This document shows, one piece after another, positions 49,140-59,290 of a stretch of 64,000 nt of DNA. The position numbers were made by a program, and so were the translations under genes. The notes beneath the pieces are model-generated. The model worked only from the letters and a program-made list of their open reading frames with translations, made no database searches and was not told the DNA's origin. The stretch is from Nymphalis io (lineage: Eukaryota; Arthropoda; Insecta; Lepidoptera; Nymphalidae): NCBI RefSeq assembly GCF_905147045.1, contig NC_065905.1:7192001-7256000 (forward strand). The letters run 5' to 3'. The first letter of the stretch is position 1. Each line of letters starts with the position of its first letter.

Positions 49140-49332
49140 TACTAATAAATGCGATACGAATGAAAGTGAGTATGTTTGTTTGTTATGCTTTTAAGTCTTA
49201 CCTACTCAACCAATCGACATGAAATTTTGCATACGCGTTATCAGGGGTACAAAAAGGACATACGAATAGTACTCTAATTTCTAACACCCTTGCCACCAAA
49301 CTCTTACTTGCACGCGGGCGAAATCTAGTCCA
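49140..49332 (+). repeat. Family D1 dispersed element
   Basis: AATAAATGCGATACGAATGA, CCAATCGACATGAAATTTTG and GCACGCGGGCGAAATCTAGT in order. Confidence 0.75.
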
Positions 49333-49567
49333 ACTACTTACAAAAGACAAGAGAAAATTATGATAACTGAAACTATTCATGATATAAAAAAAATGATATT
49401 TATCACCGGTGTTTCTAACCTGAAAACCTCTGGCTGAATTTGAGTGAAACTGATCATTAAACACTGATTTCTTTGTGAAACAAGTTGAACGACATTAAGA
49501 GACTATCCCTATACTTTGTAACTAAGCGAATAAATTAATAAATATATACATTATGCAGTTGGGCTCA

Positions 49568-49697
49568 TACTTTTGAATGTCCTTCCTCGGGTTCGAGCTT
49601 GCTTCATAGCAAATTTCATCAAAATCGGTTGAATGTTCTATCTGTGAAAGTGTAAAAGACAGACACAATTACTTTCGCATTTATAATATTAGTATAG
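49568..49697 (-). repeat. Family D1 dispersed element, left end inverted
   Basis: TTTCATCAAAATCGGTTGAA and CTTTCGCATTTATAATATTA are the reversed D1 start. It lies 240 bp from a D1 copy in the other orientation. Confidence 0.8.
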
Positions 49698-50270
49698 ATA
49701 TCGAGAAGTATATATGTATAATGTGGTATATGTGTTTCTTTAAGGTTAATAATAAACCCACATTTCTTTGGTTACACATAATAAAACCCACATAAAACTT
49801 TGTTAAGAAGTAATTCTTGAACCTCAAAATGTATTCGCTTATGTAGTTTAATATTACAAACTACTTTATATAGAAGTGACAGCCCTACGGAACTCCATCG
49901 AGTTGCAAAATGGTTGAGAATGCCGCATCGCCCACCGCACCCGCCCGGCGAAATGTGGCCAGTGTGGTGGGCGGACTCGTGATGGCTTTGCATGGCGACA
50001 GTTCCTATTTCTTTGATACCGAAAATACTTTATTTTAATCATTATTTTTTCTTGTATCTGTTTACACAAAGTCCGTACCTTTGGTGTATCTTGTCTTTAA
50101 TTTATATGAATGTTATTTAATGCTCTTGCATGTTTATTATCAAACAGTTTCATAATCTACGTTTTAAGATTAAAAACTTTTAACGTCGTATAGTCCAGAT
50201 GACTTATAATTAATCATAATGTAACTGTATATTTTTAACCAGTCAGTTTTAACTGCAATATCAACAGATT

Positions 50271-50425
50271 TGACGAGCCGGTTGGCGTGGTTGGTAGAAC
50301 ACTTGCCTTTCACGCCGAAGGTTGTGGGTTCGATTCCCACCCAGGACAGACATTTGTGTGCATGAACATGTCTGTTTGTCCTGAGTGTGGGTGTAATTAT
50401 CTATATAAGTATTTACAAAATAAAA
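50271..50425 (+). repeat. Family 4 tRNA-derived SINE, complete
   Basis: GCCGGTTGGCGTGGTTGGTA (A-box region) and GGTTGTGGGTTCGATTCCCA (perfect B box with a paired T-stem, GTGGG/CCCAC) form a well-preserved tRNA-like head. The body ACATGTCTGTTTGTCCTGAG and an AAAATAAAAG end follow. The continuing 3' sequence shows it is a SINE and not a tRNA gene. Confidence 0.85.
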
Positions 50426-50458
50426 GCATATCCATAGCACAAGCTTTGTACAAGCTTA

Positions 50459-50707
50459 ATTTTTTTTTTTTTTTTTATAGAATAGGAAGGCGGACGAGCA
50501 TATGGGCCACCTGATGTTAAGTGGTCACCAACGCTTATAGACATTAGCATTGTAAGAAATGTCAACCATCGCTTACATATCCAATGCGCCACCAACCTTG
50601 GGAACTAAGATTTTATGTCCCTTGTGCCTGTAATTACACTGGCTCACTCACCCTTCAAACCGGAACACAACAATATCAAGTATTGCTGTTTTGCGGTAGA
50701 ATATCTA
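50459..50707 (-). repeat. Family 1 retroposon, truncated at the right
   Basis: A T-run, TATAGAATAGGAAGGCGGAC, and all landmarks up to GCGGTAGAATATCT, where similarity stops abruptly. This truncation point is close to that of the copy at 17404, consistent with 5' truncation during reverse transcription. It lies directly beside the family 4 SINE. Confidence 0.85.
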
Positions 50708-51044
50708 TATATAATTTGGGATCAGATGGCCGTGTGTGAAAAATGTCCTAGGATATTATTATTATTATTTAATACATTATTAATTGTTTTCTTAATAAAA
50801 ACAACAATAAACCAATGCCACGTACTATCTCGTTTATCTTATATATTTATAAGAATAGAAACACTTACTCGGTTAACTTTTCGCCTGGAAAATGTACTGT
50901 TAGCACTTAGACTTACACATAGAATATTGAAAATAAGAATTAATTTTTTTATAATATAAGTAAAAAAACTATAAAAAATATTCTATTAATAGAGCTTCTT
51001 CCGTCAAGCTATTCAAATGCTCATTAAGGAAAATCTCATCAGAT

Positions 51045-51095
51045 AATGTTTCCTCACGATTTCCCACCACTGAACACGAAATCAATTTTAACAAC
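51045..51095 (-). repeat. Family 2 SINE internal scrap
   Basis: TGTTTCCTCACGATTTCCCA then CTGAACACGAAATCAATT resembles the middle of the SINE in reverse. Confidence 0.4.
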
Positions 51096-51251
51096 AAAAT
51101 AAAGTAAAAAATCTACAACATTCCAAAATTGTTGAAATGATAAATCTAACGTTCCTTATATATTTTCATATTTTATAAGGTGGTTTTATTTTTAGTTCAC
51201 TTACAATAAATCTTATTATTTCCAGCCATTGACGGTATTTTATAGACAACA

Positions 51252-51518
51252 TTTTTTTTTATGTTATAGGTATGGGCTACCTGGTGATAAGTGGTCACAA
51301 CAGCCCATAGACATTGGCAATGAAGAAATTTTATTCATTTCTTATATCGCCAATGCGCCACCAACCTACGAAACGAGATTTTATGTCCCTTCTGCCTTTA
51401 ATTACACTCACCCTAAAAACCGGAACTAAACAATACTAAGTATAGCTGTTTAGCGATAGAATATCTGATGAGTGGGTGGTACCACCCAGACGGGCTTGTA
51501 CGAAGCCCTACCACCTAG
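51252..51518 (-). repeat. Family 1 retroposon, full length but diverged
   Basis: It runs from T-run and ATAGGTATGGGCTACCTGGT to GGGCTTGTACGAAGCCCTAC with many substitutions and short deletions. Confidence 0.8.
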
Positions 51519-52504
51519 TGAAGTTGTTTTTGTTGTTTGAATAATGTACTATTAGTAACATTAATTTAAAAAAAAACACTTCAGCTCTTTCTCAACACAT
51601 TTGTTCATTATGTAATAACTTAATATTGCCGTATAATATTTTTAAAGTATCGCTGTTGTATACATTCTTAAACATGTATACATAACTTACTAGCTAGATC
51701 TTATAAAAAAATAAAAATCTATATATCCTCTTTTGTACTGTTGACATGAATCATAGAATTCGATTCCATTACATGTACATACATGTACATGGAAGCCATT
51801 AATGTAATTGGCTCGTTTATAATCGAGCATAATTCATTATAATAGTTCAGTTTGTTTGTGTGTAAAAAACAATTATGGCGGCGTGGGTGTTAAATAATGT
51901 CAAGTATATGACATATCTCAGCATATGTAGAAATGACACAACTAATAAACAAGGTAAAATATATAGGTCGTTTTTTAATCTGTGTAGGTATAAGTGTTGC
52001 TCCACACTTAGAGACATAAAATGTAAGTAATTAAGATGTAGAGTATAAACTTGAGAATATAAAAATGCAATCAGAGGTTAATTGAATCAAAATATTATAC
52101 ATTCAACGAGGTATGTAAAAAAAAGGATTTGTCACCGCAAAATATAATATACCAAATCACTTATTCGTTAGTAAAAAGTATACCTTCGCCAAAAAAAAAT
52201 TTGGGACAAAAGAACTTTAAATCGTCATGTTACAGGATTAAATTAAATGTAAAGCTACTACCAGTTCGGAATGTTTAATATTCATATATAATTAAATGTA
52301 TGTATCCTGTATGAAAATCAACTAATAAAACAAACTCTTTTATCATTTACATAGTATTTTAGCGAGTAATAAGCCTTATTTAATGTTTTTTTTAATATTG
52401 AAATAAATTTATTGATAGGCCACTCAAGCTCAACCTAGAACACTAGAATTAAAGTATCACCACCAGTGACTACTAAATAAAAAAAAGAGTTAACAAATAT
52501 ATGT

Positions 52505-52840
52505 TTTATTAGCTACCCATTCCGGTTTCGCTCGGGTAGAATGGATCTTCATTCTTTTTGATAATTTTTAACGTAATGCATATAATCATATCGGTTTACG
52601 CTGCGAACGCCACTAAAATTCCCAGTCGCATGATTTTTCCGACATCTTCAACAATCATCATCATTTTTCAGCTAATTTACACAAAACCACAGTTAATTAC
52701 ACACTTAAACTTTCCTCATGACTAATTTTGTTCATTGGTGAAAACCGTATGAGAATATATCTCATATATATCGAACGGATTTTTCGATAGTTTTTAAGTT
52801 TATCACGTTTAGACAGACAATCATACGCGGAGGACATCGC
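52505..52840 (+). repeat. Dispersed repeat R5, copy 1
   Basis: ATTTTTCCGACATCTTCAAC, then CAGTTAATTACACACTTAAA, CTCATGACTAATTTTGTTCA and GACAGACAATCATACGCGGA. It matches 54497-54700 in order and orientation. Confidence 0.7.
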
Positions 52841-53764
52841 ATACAAATTTAATTATCTGGATATGATACTGATTTCTTTATCTATTTATTTGTACACGTC
52901 ACAATAAACAATATGGATAAGATACAAAATGTCGAGAGTAAAAATAAGAATGGATTTGTCACCACAGTACACAAAATACAAAGTTTACCAAATAGTTTAT
53001 TCGTTAGCTAAGATTAGATGTAATGAAATGTGACCCAACAAATTGGTCAACCACTTAACTCGGTGCTGGGGATGAAACCTCAACGCTGGTTTTCGATGGG
53101 AGCCCTTAATCAGAATGAACAGTGGCTGCAGTCTTCAAGCCTTTTAAAAATTCCTGCTTTATACGAAAAATCGAAAAGTTAGTTATTTCCTAGGATGAGG
53201 CTTTATGGTGTCCCCTGTACACTAGTTGTAGAAATCAATAAATCTATCAAGTCATGTTTTAATTCCAATACTACACATATCTACTGGTACTTGCTCTAGT
53301 TAATTCAAGTTACAATGAAGAACCACAAGGAGAACTTATATAACTGCAATTTATTTATATAAGAGTCGTAATACTATAATACCTACATAAACTACTTCAA
53401 AACTACGATAACATTAATAGCATATAATATTATTAATTTAAATTGCACTGGTATTAAATACACTAGAGTCATGTCACTTTCATTCCCATCCACATTCTAA
53501 GTTACGCCTAAATTAAATATACTAATGGTGACTAATCAAAACACTTAAGTATATTCGATATAATGAGTTGATTAAAGAATTAATGTAACGATTTTAATCT
53601 ATATTAGTATGTAAATGTATCGTAAAATACAAAGTCACTTAAGTCACAGTAAGTGACATTTAATTTCCAAAAATATTCTATTTTAAAAACGAGTTTATGT
53701 AATGTATTTTGATATAAGCAACATTATTTATCTAGCTAGCTGTTTCGCGCTTCGTCTACATAAT

Positions 53765-53912
53765 CCTTACTAGTCCGCCCGCGGCTTTACTCGCGAATGA
53801 GGAGAGTGTCTATTCCGTCCTTTTCTGTACTCTTGAAAACTTACAAAATTTCGTGATGATCGTTTGAGTACTTAAGATGTGAAAGTGTAACAAGCACACA
53901 TAAGTCCGTTAA
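53765..53912 (-). repeat. Family D1 dispersed element, right part inverted
   Basis: TAGTCCGCCCGCGGCTTTAC, ATCGTTTGAGTACTTAAGAT and GTGAAAGTGTAACAAGCACA in order. Confidence 0.75.
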
Positions 53913-54496
53913 AATCCATACACTTACAATTCAAACGAATCAAAACTTGATAATTTTTAGAAGACCTTGCTATCAACCTTTCAATCAGTTAAAAATGTAT
54001 TAAGATTCTTTATTGCATGCAAAAAGGAAAACCATTACCCACTTCAAACGAGCAGTCGGATACATTCTTGCCTACTTGACCCCTAAGATGTCACACGAGG
54101 TGCGCTCGATGAATCTTAAATGTAAATAAATGAATGCAACTGAATAAATCAATGTAACTCATTACGATCCTTAAAAGCTTATAAAGCAGTCAGTCAGTCA
54201 GTTCTCAATTACGGCGTAAGTGATTGCAGTGGGGGTCAATTACTTTGTAATGTTTATGGCGGACATCATTTTGCATACATATTTAATCGCAATCATTTTT
54301 CTCTTTGATTATTTATTTGCGTATACATTGTAGTATTATTTACGAAATTCTGTGACCATGTAATTCTTTCTTTTGTAGTTATAATTATATAACTTGTTTC
54401 ATTTAATTTGTCTGCCATATACTTCAATGAATTATTAATAATAATTAAACTAAAGATTTTTGTCCTTTAGCGTTTTTTTAAGAAGTAATTAACGAT

Positions 54497-54700
54497 AAGA
54501 ATATTTACGCTAGCGCACACCAGTAAAGCTTTCAGTCGGCTTGATTTTTCCGACATCTTCAACAATTGTCATATTTACACAAAGCATTTTACAGTTAAAC
54601 ATTTCTCATGAATTACTCCGTCCATTGATAATATATGAAAATTAGTTCATTCGTTTTTGTGTTGATCGCATTCAGACAGACAGACGCGGCGAGGATTTTT
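54497..54700 (+). repeat. Dispersed repeat R5, copy 2
   Basis: ATTTTTCCGACATCTTCAAC, CTCATGAATTACTCCGTCCA and AGACAGACAGACGCGGCGAG. The reading frame that starts inside it is repeat sequence, not a gene. Confidence 0.7.
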
Positions 54701-55399
54701 TTTTTGTTTTTCATTTACATAACATACAATTCAAATTCAAATTTTTATACGATTGTATTAAAGATCTTAAGGCTTAGAATAATTTTTACTGGACATTTCA
54801 AACTTTTTTTTAGACGAAAGACGTATGCAGATAAGGGTTACAGTAGTCAATATTACTTACGACCTTTTAAAATGAATATAGCGATATATCATCATTGTGC
54901 AGTGACTCTGAGCGCTTAATTAAGAGAAACTTTATACCTATTGCTCATCGTATAATAATATGTACATATAAACGTATATACACGTGTTAAATATAATGTA
55001 TAGTATATTTCAATTCCGTACAATGCTAATACGACAATTAATATAACTGTTTTTCTCTGCCCAAAAACGTATGACCATATTATTATTTGTCCCATTGAAG
55101 ATTAGTTGATGAAGTGCCATTTTGTTCCTCCCCCCGCCTCTTTTAAACCTAAATTTTGTTTATTTAAGTTATGTCTTTTAGTTAATGTAGTTCAAGTTGT
55201 GCGCCGTAATTAAATATTTTAGAATAATTACAATAAATAAATTGTTATTACAGTCTGCTGATTCGGTCCATTCTAATTGATACAACGACATGCGCACGCG
55301 CAAACACGATGATCTAGCGCATTCCATTGAGATGTATTGAGACAAACTCGATGTTATGACAGGTATAATGTGTCTTTATTAAAACGTTCTCGATTTGAT

Positions 55400-55537
55400 A
55401 AAATTTATCAACTTGGTGTAATGTAATGGTGCGGCTACACGCAATTCCTCAGTTTGGCTTGGACAGTAAAGTTCCCTCACAATTACGAAATATTTTACGT
55501 CACCTTTACAAATAATGGCTTATATCGTTAACTGGAC
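55400..55537 (+). promoter_or_regulatory. Possible promoter/5'UTR of the CRAL-TRIO frame
   Basis: A TCAGTT sequence at 55449-55454 matches the arthropod initiator core (TCAGT) and lies about 88 nt before the ATG. The bases about 30 upstream are A/T-rich but contain no clear TATA box. If it is used, it would give the frame its own start site without upstream exons. The motif is short and could occur by chance. Confidence 0.25.
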
Positions 55538-56251
55538 ATGTACTTCACAATGCGTGCCGCTTGTCCGGAGTTTTTCACCAATCGAGATGCTTCAAGCCCT
55601 GCGTTAAAAGAAATCCTTAAAAATAAACTACAAGGGCCAGCCCTACCAGGTGTCACGCCAAAAGGCAGACGAGTCACAATATGTCGTGGTCTGTACCCAA
55701 CTCTCGACTCCCAGCAAATCACGGACACCTTGAAGCTAGCTCTCATGATTGGTGACGTCAGACTCGTGGAGGAAGTCGTGGGTGTTGCTGGTGACATCTA
55801 TGTGCTGGATGGTGCTGTGCTGGGACCGAGCCTGCTGGCCAGGCTTTCGCCGTCCATCATTAAGAAGTTTATGATTTGCGTTCAGGAAGCATACCCAGTA
55901 AAGCTAAAGGAAGTCCATATTATAAATACTTCACCGGTCGTTGAGAGATTTGTCAATTTAGTGAAACCATTCCTGAAAGAGAAGATCAGGAAACGAATTT
56001 TTATTCACAAAGAAGTAAAAGATCTTTACAAGTACGTTCCTCAAGAGATGCTGCCAAAGGAATACGGCGGTCAGTGTGGCACTATGGATGAACTTCAAGA
56101 GAGATGGACACAGAAACTAATAGAATACAGGGATTGGTTCAAGCTGCAAGATGCACTGATCGCAAATGAAAGCCTCCGACCTGGGAAGCCAACCAACTAT
56201 GATGAACTCTTCGGCATCGACGGCTCTTTTAGACAACTTGCTATCGACTGA
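55538..56251 (+). CDS. CRAL-TRIO (SEC14-type) lipid-transfer protein lacking the N-terminal domain
   Basis: This is a 237-codon frame without introns. CRAL-TRIO proteins carry hydrophobic ligands (tocopherol, retinoids, carotenoids, phosphoinositides) in a closed pocket in the cytosol; insects have many 'alpha-tocopherol transfer protein-like' or clavesin-like members. The lipid-binding domain covers roughly residues 45-178. It includes YPVKLKEVHIINTSP (119-133), KRIFIHKEVKDLYKYVP (152-168) and the signature LPKEYGG (172-178). The tail RPGKP...LFGIDGSFRQLAID (214-237) matches the usual insect C-terminus, so the 3' end is complete. The family usually has about 300 residues with an N-terminal helical CRAL-TRIO-N region, which is missing here. 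Homology begins at an L-D pair two codons before the ATG, and an in-frame TAA (55529-55531) precedes it with no AG acceptor at the junction. It could be a functional short paralogue starting at this ATG, a 5'-truncated retrocopy, or a gene that lost its first exons. Confidence 0.85.
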   Translation: MYFTMRAACPEFFTNRDASSPALKEILKNKLQGPALPGVTPKGRRVTICRGLYPTLDSQQITDTLKLALMIGDVRLVEEVVGVAGDIYVLDGAVLGPSLLARLSPSIIKKFMICVQEAYPVKLKEVHIINTSPVVERFVNLVKPFLKEKIRKRIFIHKEVKDLYKYVPQEMLPKEYGGQCGTMDELQERWTQKLIEYRDWFKLQDALIANESLRPGKPTNYDELFGIDGSFRQLAID

Positions 56252-56399
56252 TGCTTCAGATATATAATAGCACATCTCGCTTTTTCTTATGTCGCCAGAG
56301 CATTTTGCTTAAATTTGTTGTCCTACTCTCTTTATTTAAAAAAGGACATGGGATATATTATACAAACTTTAAAAAAAATTATATTAATTAGTAATCATA

Positions 56400-56545
56400 A
56401 AGTCCACACTGGCCCGTACTTAGAGATCTAAGACACCTAGGTAATTTGACATTTCAGGGCCCCCCATCCGAAGCGATTAGAGTAAAATTTTATCCTTTTT
56501 GGCTGGGGCCCCTCGGCTGGCTGGGGCCTTGGGTCCACATGACAT
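56400..56545 (-). repeat. Dispersed repeat R6, copy 2 (downstream of CRAL-TRIO)
   Basis: On the minus strand: CCAGCCGAGGGGCCCCAGCC, AAAATTTTACTCTAATCGCT and GGGCCCTGAAATGTCAAATT. It lies in the presumed 3' region of the CRAL-TRIO frame. Confidence 0.7.
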
Positions 56546-56638
56546 AATAGTTAATAATATTAAATTTATATAATCGACATCAATTAACACAGTCAACATT
56601 TAGGATAGAATATTAAATATGTGATTTTCTTGATAACC

Positions 56639-56644
56639 AATAAA
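56639..56644 (+). terminator. Possible polyadenylation signal AATAAA downstream of the CRAL-TRIO frame
   Basis: This is the first canonical AATAAA I see after the stop, about 390 nt downstream. A copy of a dispersed repeat (about 56400-56545) lies between, so a nearer variant signal may be the one used. Confidence 0.25.
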
Positions 56645-57599
56645 CAAGTTTTAAATATATTTGGTAGTGATTGCTAGATATTACATCCGTTACGATAATA
56701 GATTTATAATACCTTAATTCCCTTAATTTGATTGATAGCGTTAATCTAAATAGTTAAATGTTATGGTTAGGCATGTACAAATTTCAAGAACACAAGTCTT
56801 TATTTATTCGCTACCAACTTTTGTGATTTATTGTTTTTATATAATACTATTTGATATCAATATTTCCGAATATTAGAAGCAGTAGATGGTTTTTATGTAG
56901 ACAAAGTATATTTCATATAAATACTGAATGTCATGACTAAGTACTCATCGTTTCACGTTGGTTAGGTTAGTATTTAGGTACAGTATATACTTAAAAACAT
57001 ATTTCATTCATGACAAAATTAATTAATTTAGATAGATAATATGTATACATACGAATGACAATTCGTCATGGCTTATATACAATATGAACAAATGAATAGT
57101 TTTACACTAAGATAATCCTCTCGATCCGACGAATGAGGTTCATGATTGTATTATAAATTTACCTAAATTTTCCTCTAATTTGCCTGAAGGCTGACATAAT
57201 ACTACTAAAAAAATTTTCGTAACTCATATATAAACACAAACATCTCAACAAAATAACATTAATACAGTACGATTAATTGTATCGGACAACACATGTAATA
57301 TGTCTTAACGTTATATTGTCGCATCTACTACTGTACGTATTTGTTAGGTCGGAGCTTTTCTGCGTCTTTTTACTAAGAAATGAATGAAAACAGCGCCATC
57401 TAGTGACAATAATCGGAATTCGAAATTTGAAATTTAATATCGCAATTAATGTCGCTATCGAATAAATAATAAAAACTCGCAATAGGAACTCTGTAGGAAA
57501 TAATTGAAAACTCGAGTCGATTAATAAATGTCAGAATCTATAATAACATCAATGAGACAATATAACGGGGTCCAGTAATATACCTCAATACAGTGTTGC
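56645..57599. other. No recognised gene
   Basis: AT-rich DNA between the CRAL-TRIO 3' region and the TATCGAT cluster. Confidence 0.5.
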
Positions 57600-57830
57600 A
57601 GAACTATCGATAATTGACCTCGAAAACTATTCAGGATATCGACAGCACTATCGAAAGTATAGTCAAGTCAATATCGATGGTATCGATAGCTCAACATGAG
57701 CAACACTATTGATGACAGCATTACTATCGGTACAATCGATAGGAATTCGGTAGTAACAATTTAATAAAACTTCAATACTATCGAAAAATCGTTGACAATC
57801 GATGGTCCAAAACCAGCGATACTGCCATAG
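57600..57830. promoter_or_regulatory. Cluster of TATCGAT / CGATA motifs
   Basis: About ten TATCGATA-like sites lie within 230 bp: CTATCGATAATTGAC, GGATATCGACAGC, CACTATCGAAAG, AATATCGATGGTATCGATAG, ACAATCGATAGG, ACTATCGAAAAATCG and CAATCGATGG. TATCGATA is the core of the Drosophila DRE and of insulator-factor sites. An old degenerate simple repeat is equally possible. Confidence 0.45.
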
Positions 57831-57849
57831 GTATAGGTAGGTATTCATA

Positions 57850-58006
57850 GGTTGCATGTGTCTAATTTCATTGAAATTCTGCCACAAGTGTATTCTACCA
57901 ACCCGCATTGGAGCAGCGTGGTGGAATAAGCTCCAAACCTTCTCCTCAAAAGGGAGAGGAGGCCTTAGCCCAGCAGTGGGACATTAACAGGCTGTTACTG
58001 TACTGT
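57850..58006 (+). repeat. Family 2 SINE, 5'-truncated
   Basis: A clean match from GTTGCATGTGTCTAATTTCA to ACAGGCTGTTACTGTAC. The head is absent. It abuts the TATCGAT-rich segment on its left. Confidence 0.9.
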
Positions 58007-58061
58007 TATCGTTTAGTAGACATTATCGTAATTAAAGCCAATAAATAACAACTATTAAATA

Positions 58062-58263
58062 ACTCACCGCTGGGAAACATCCTCTTGAGCAGAATCTCAT
58101 GCCACCACGCTGCTCAAATGTGGGTTGGTGGGTACACATGTAACAGAATTGTATTCAACGTATACGAGATAAATTAAATACAAATTAAGCACAATAAAAC
58201 AGTTTTGTCGGGAACACGCAATATTCGGTTAAGATTCATATCTTCTAGCCACTGGACCATTTA
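58062..58263 (-). repeat. Family 2 SINE, diverged
   Basis: CACCGCTGGGAAACATCC, CACCACGCTGCTCAAATGTG, AAATTAAGCACAATAAAAC and TTCTAGCCACTGGACC in order. Confidence 0.75.
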
Positions 58264-58483
58264 CTAGACAGATGTAGGTAGAACCACAAAAATAAAACCT
58301 ATGCAAAACAATTTAGGTATACTTTAAACGTGAAAATTAATTTGCAATGCGCGTGATGTGATATTTCAATAAATCGGCTTCGGATACCTAAGATTATTTT
58401 CCGACAGCTAATAGTAGATGACTTTTGGTTTGGTTATCCAATGAAAAAAGCGCTTAAAGCGCGTTATTTTAGGACTATTTTTA

Positions 58484-58565
58484 TTTATGTCAAGGAAGTA
58501 GGTGTGCAAATGAGCCACCTGGCGGAAAGTGGTTATCGCTGGCCATAAACATAAGATGTTCGAAG
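58484..58565 (-). repeat. Possible family 1 retroposon fragment
   Basis: GTGCAAATGAGCCACCTGGC then GGAAAGTGGTTATCGCTGGC resembles the poly(A)-proximal part of the family in inverted orientation. Short and diverged. Confidence 0.4.
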
Positions 58566-59164
58566 CGCATTTCTTGTATATTAAATTCTAAATATGTATA
58601 TATTAGTTAACTAGTACTTGTACATTAGCTCACCCAACATTTACACTAGAAAACTAGCAATAGAAGTCATTTTTACATGGCATAATAATAAGCGTGTTGG
58701 TGAGTATGGGCCTAACCATCACAAAGTGACAAATGAATGACCAAAGAAGTTCAAAACCTATTGACATAAGTTAACCTAATCGAATTAATAATAATTTTTG
58801 ATGGATATAAAAAATAAAATTTAATTTATAATTTAGTTCAGCTTGACTGTTACAGCCACCCGCATAATAAAACAAATTTAATGTATCCCAATTCCCATAA
58901 CAATACAAGCTCGTCCCCCGGTCGCGTCTAGCCCCAAAATATCCGCGCCATCTGCAGTCCATGACATTGCGTAATCCGATATAGTGGTAGGGCTGCCACC
59001 AAACATAAACATAAAAACAAAAACTAATTATATAAAAATGCAACGAGTTAGCATTCGTTGATTTTCATGCAGGCATTAACAATTTAATTAAATTAATATC
59101 CTTATGTTACTTAATTATTGAAATAAATAATATACAATATAGTAAGGAATACATAATAAATAAT

Positions 59165-59290
59165 ATAAGTTTGTTGATGAGTCACCTCGTAGACTTCAAA
59201 TTAACTTTAAATTTAATTTCTTATGTAAAATGACGATTTCAAAGTTTTTTAATATATTGCCTATATAAGTAAGTTCAAACTAATGCCTAT
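59165..59290 (+). repeat. LINE 3'UTR-like fragment R4, copy 2
   Basis: See the copy at 42385. No coding part is attached. Confidence 0.4.

Larger units (their letters stand above)
52841..55399. other. Upstream region of the CRAL-TRIO frame; no N-terminal exon found
   Basis: It contains a D1 part and R5 copy 2. I looked on the plus strand for the missing CRAL-TRIO-N exon (typically with a ...FLRGCKFS... motif) and did not find it here, though the search by eye is not exhaustive. Confidence 0.45.

Noticed and set aside
50275..50350. tRNA gene
   Set aside because: A and B boxes and the T-stem look good, but the anticodon arm does not pair cleanly, and a SINE body with an A-rich end follows directly.
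54635..54919. 94-codon plus-strand frame as the missing N-terminal part of the CRAL-TRIO protein
   Set aside because: It starts inside repeat R5 and is rich in F, I and Y. It lacks the helical CRAL-TRIO-N pattern.
55515..57078. ATGGCTTATAT at 55515-55525 and about 57068-57078 as target-site duplication of a CRAL-TRIO retrocopy
   Set aside because: The right copy is not preceded by a poly(A) tract, and an 11-bp AT-rich match over 1.5 kb is easily chance.
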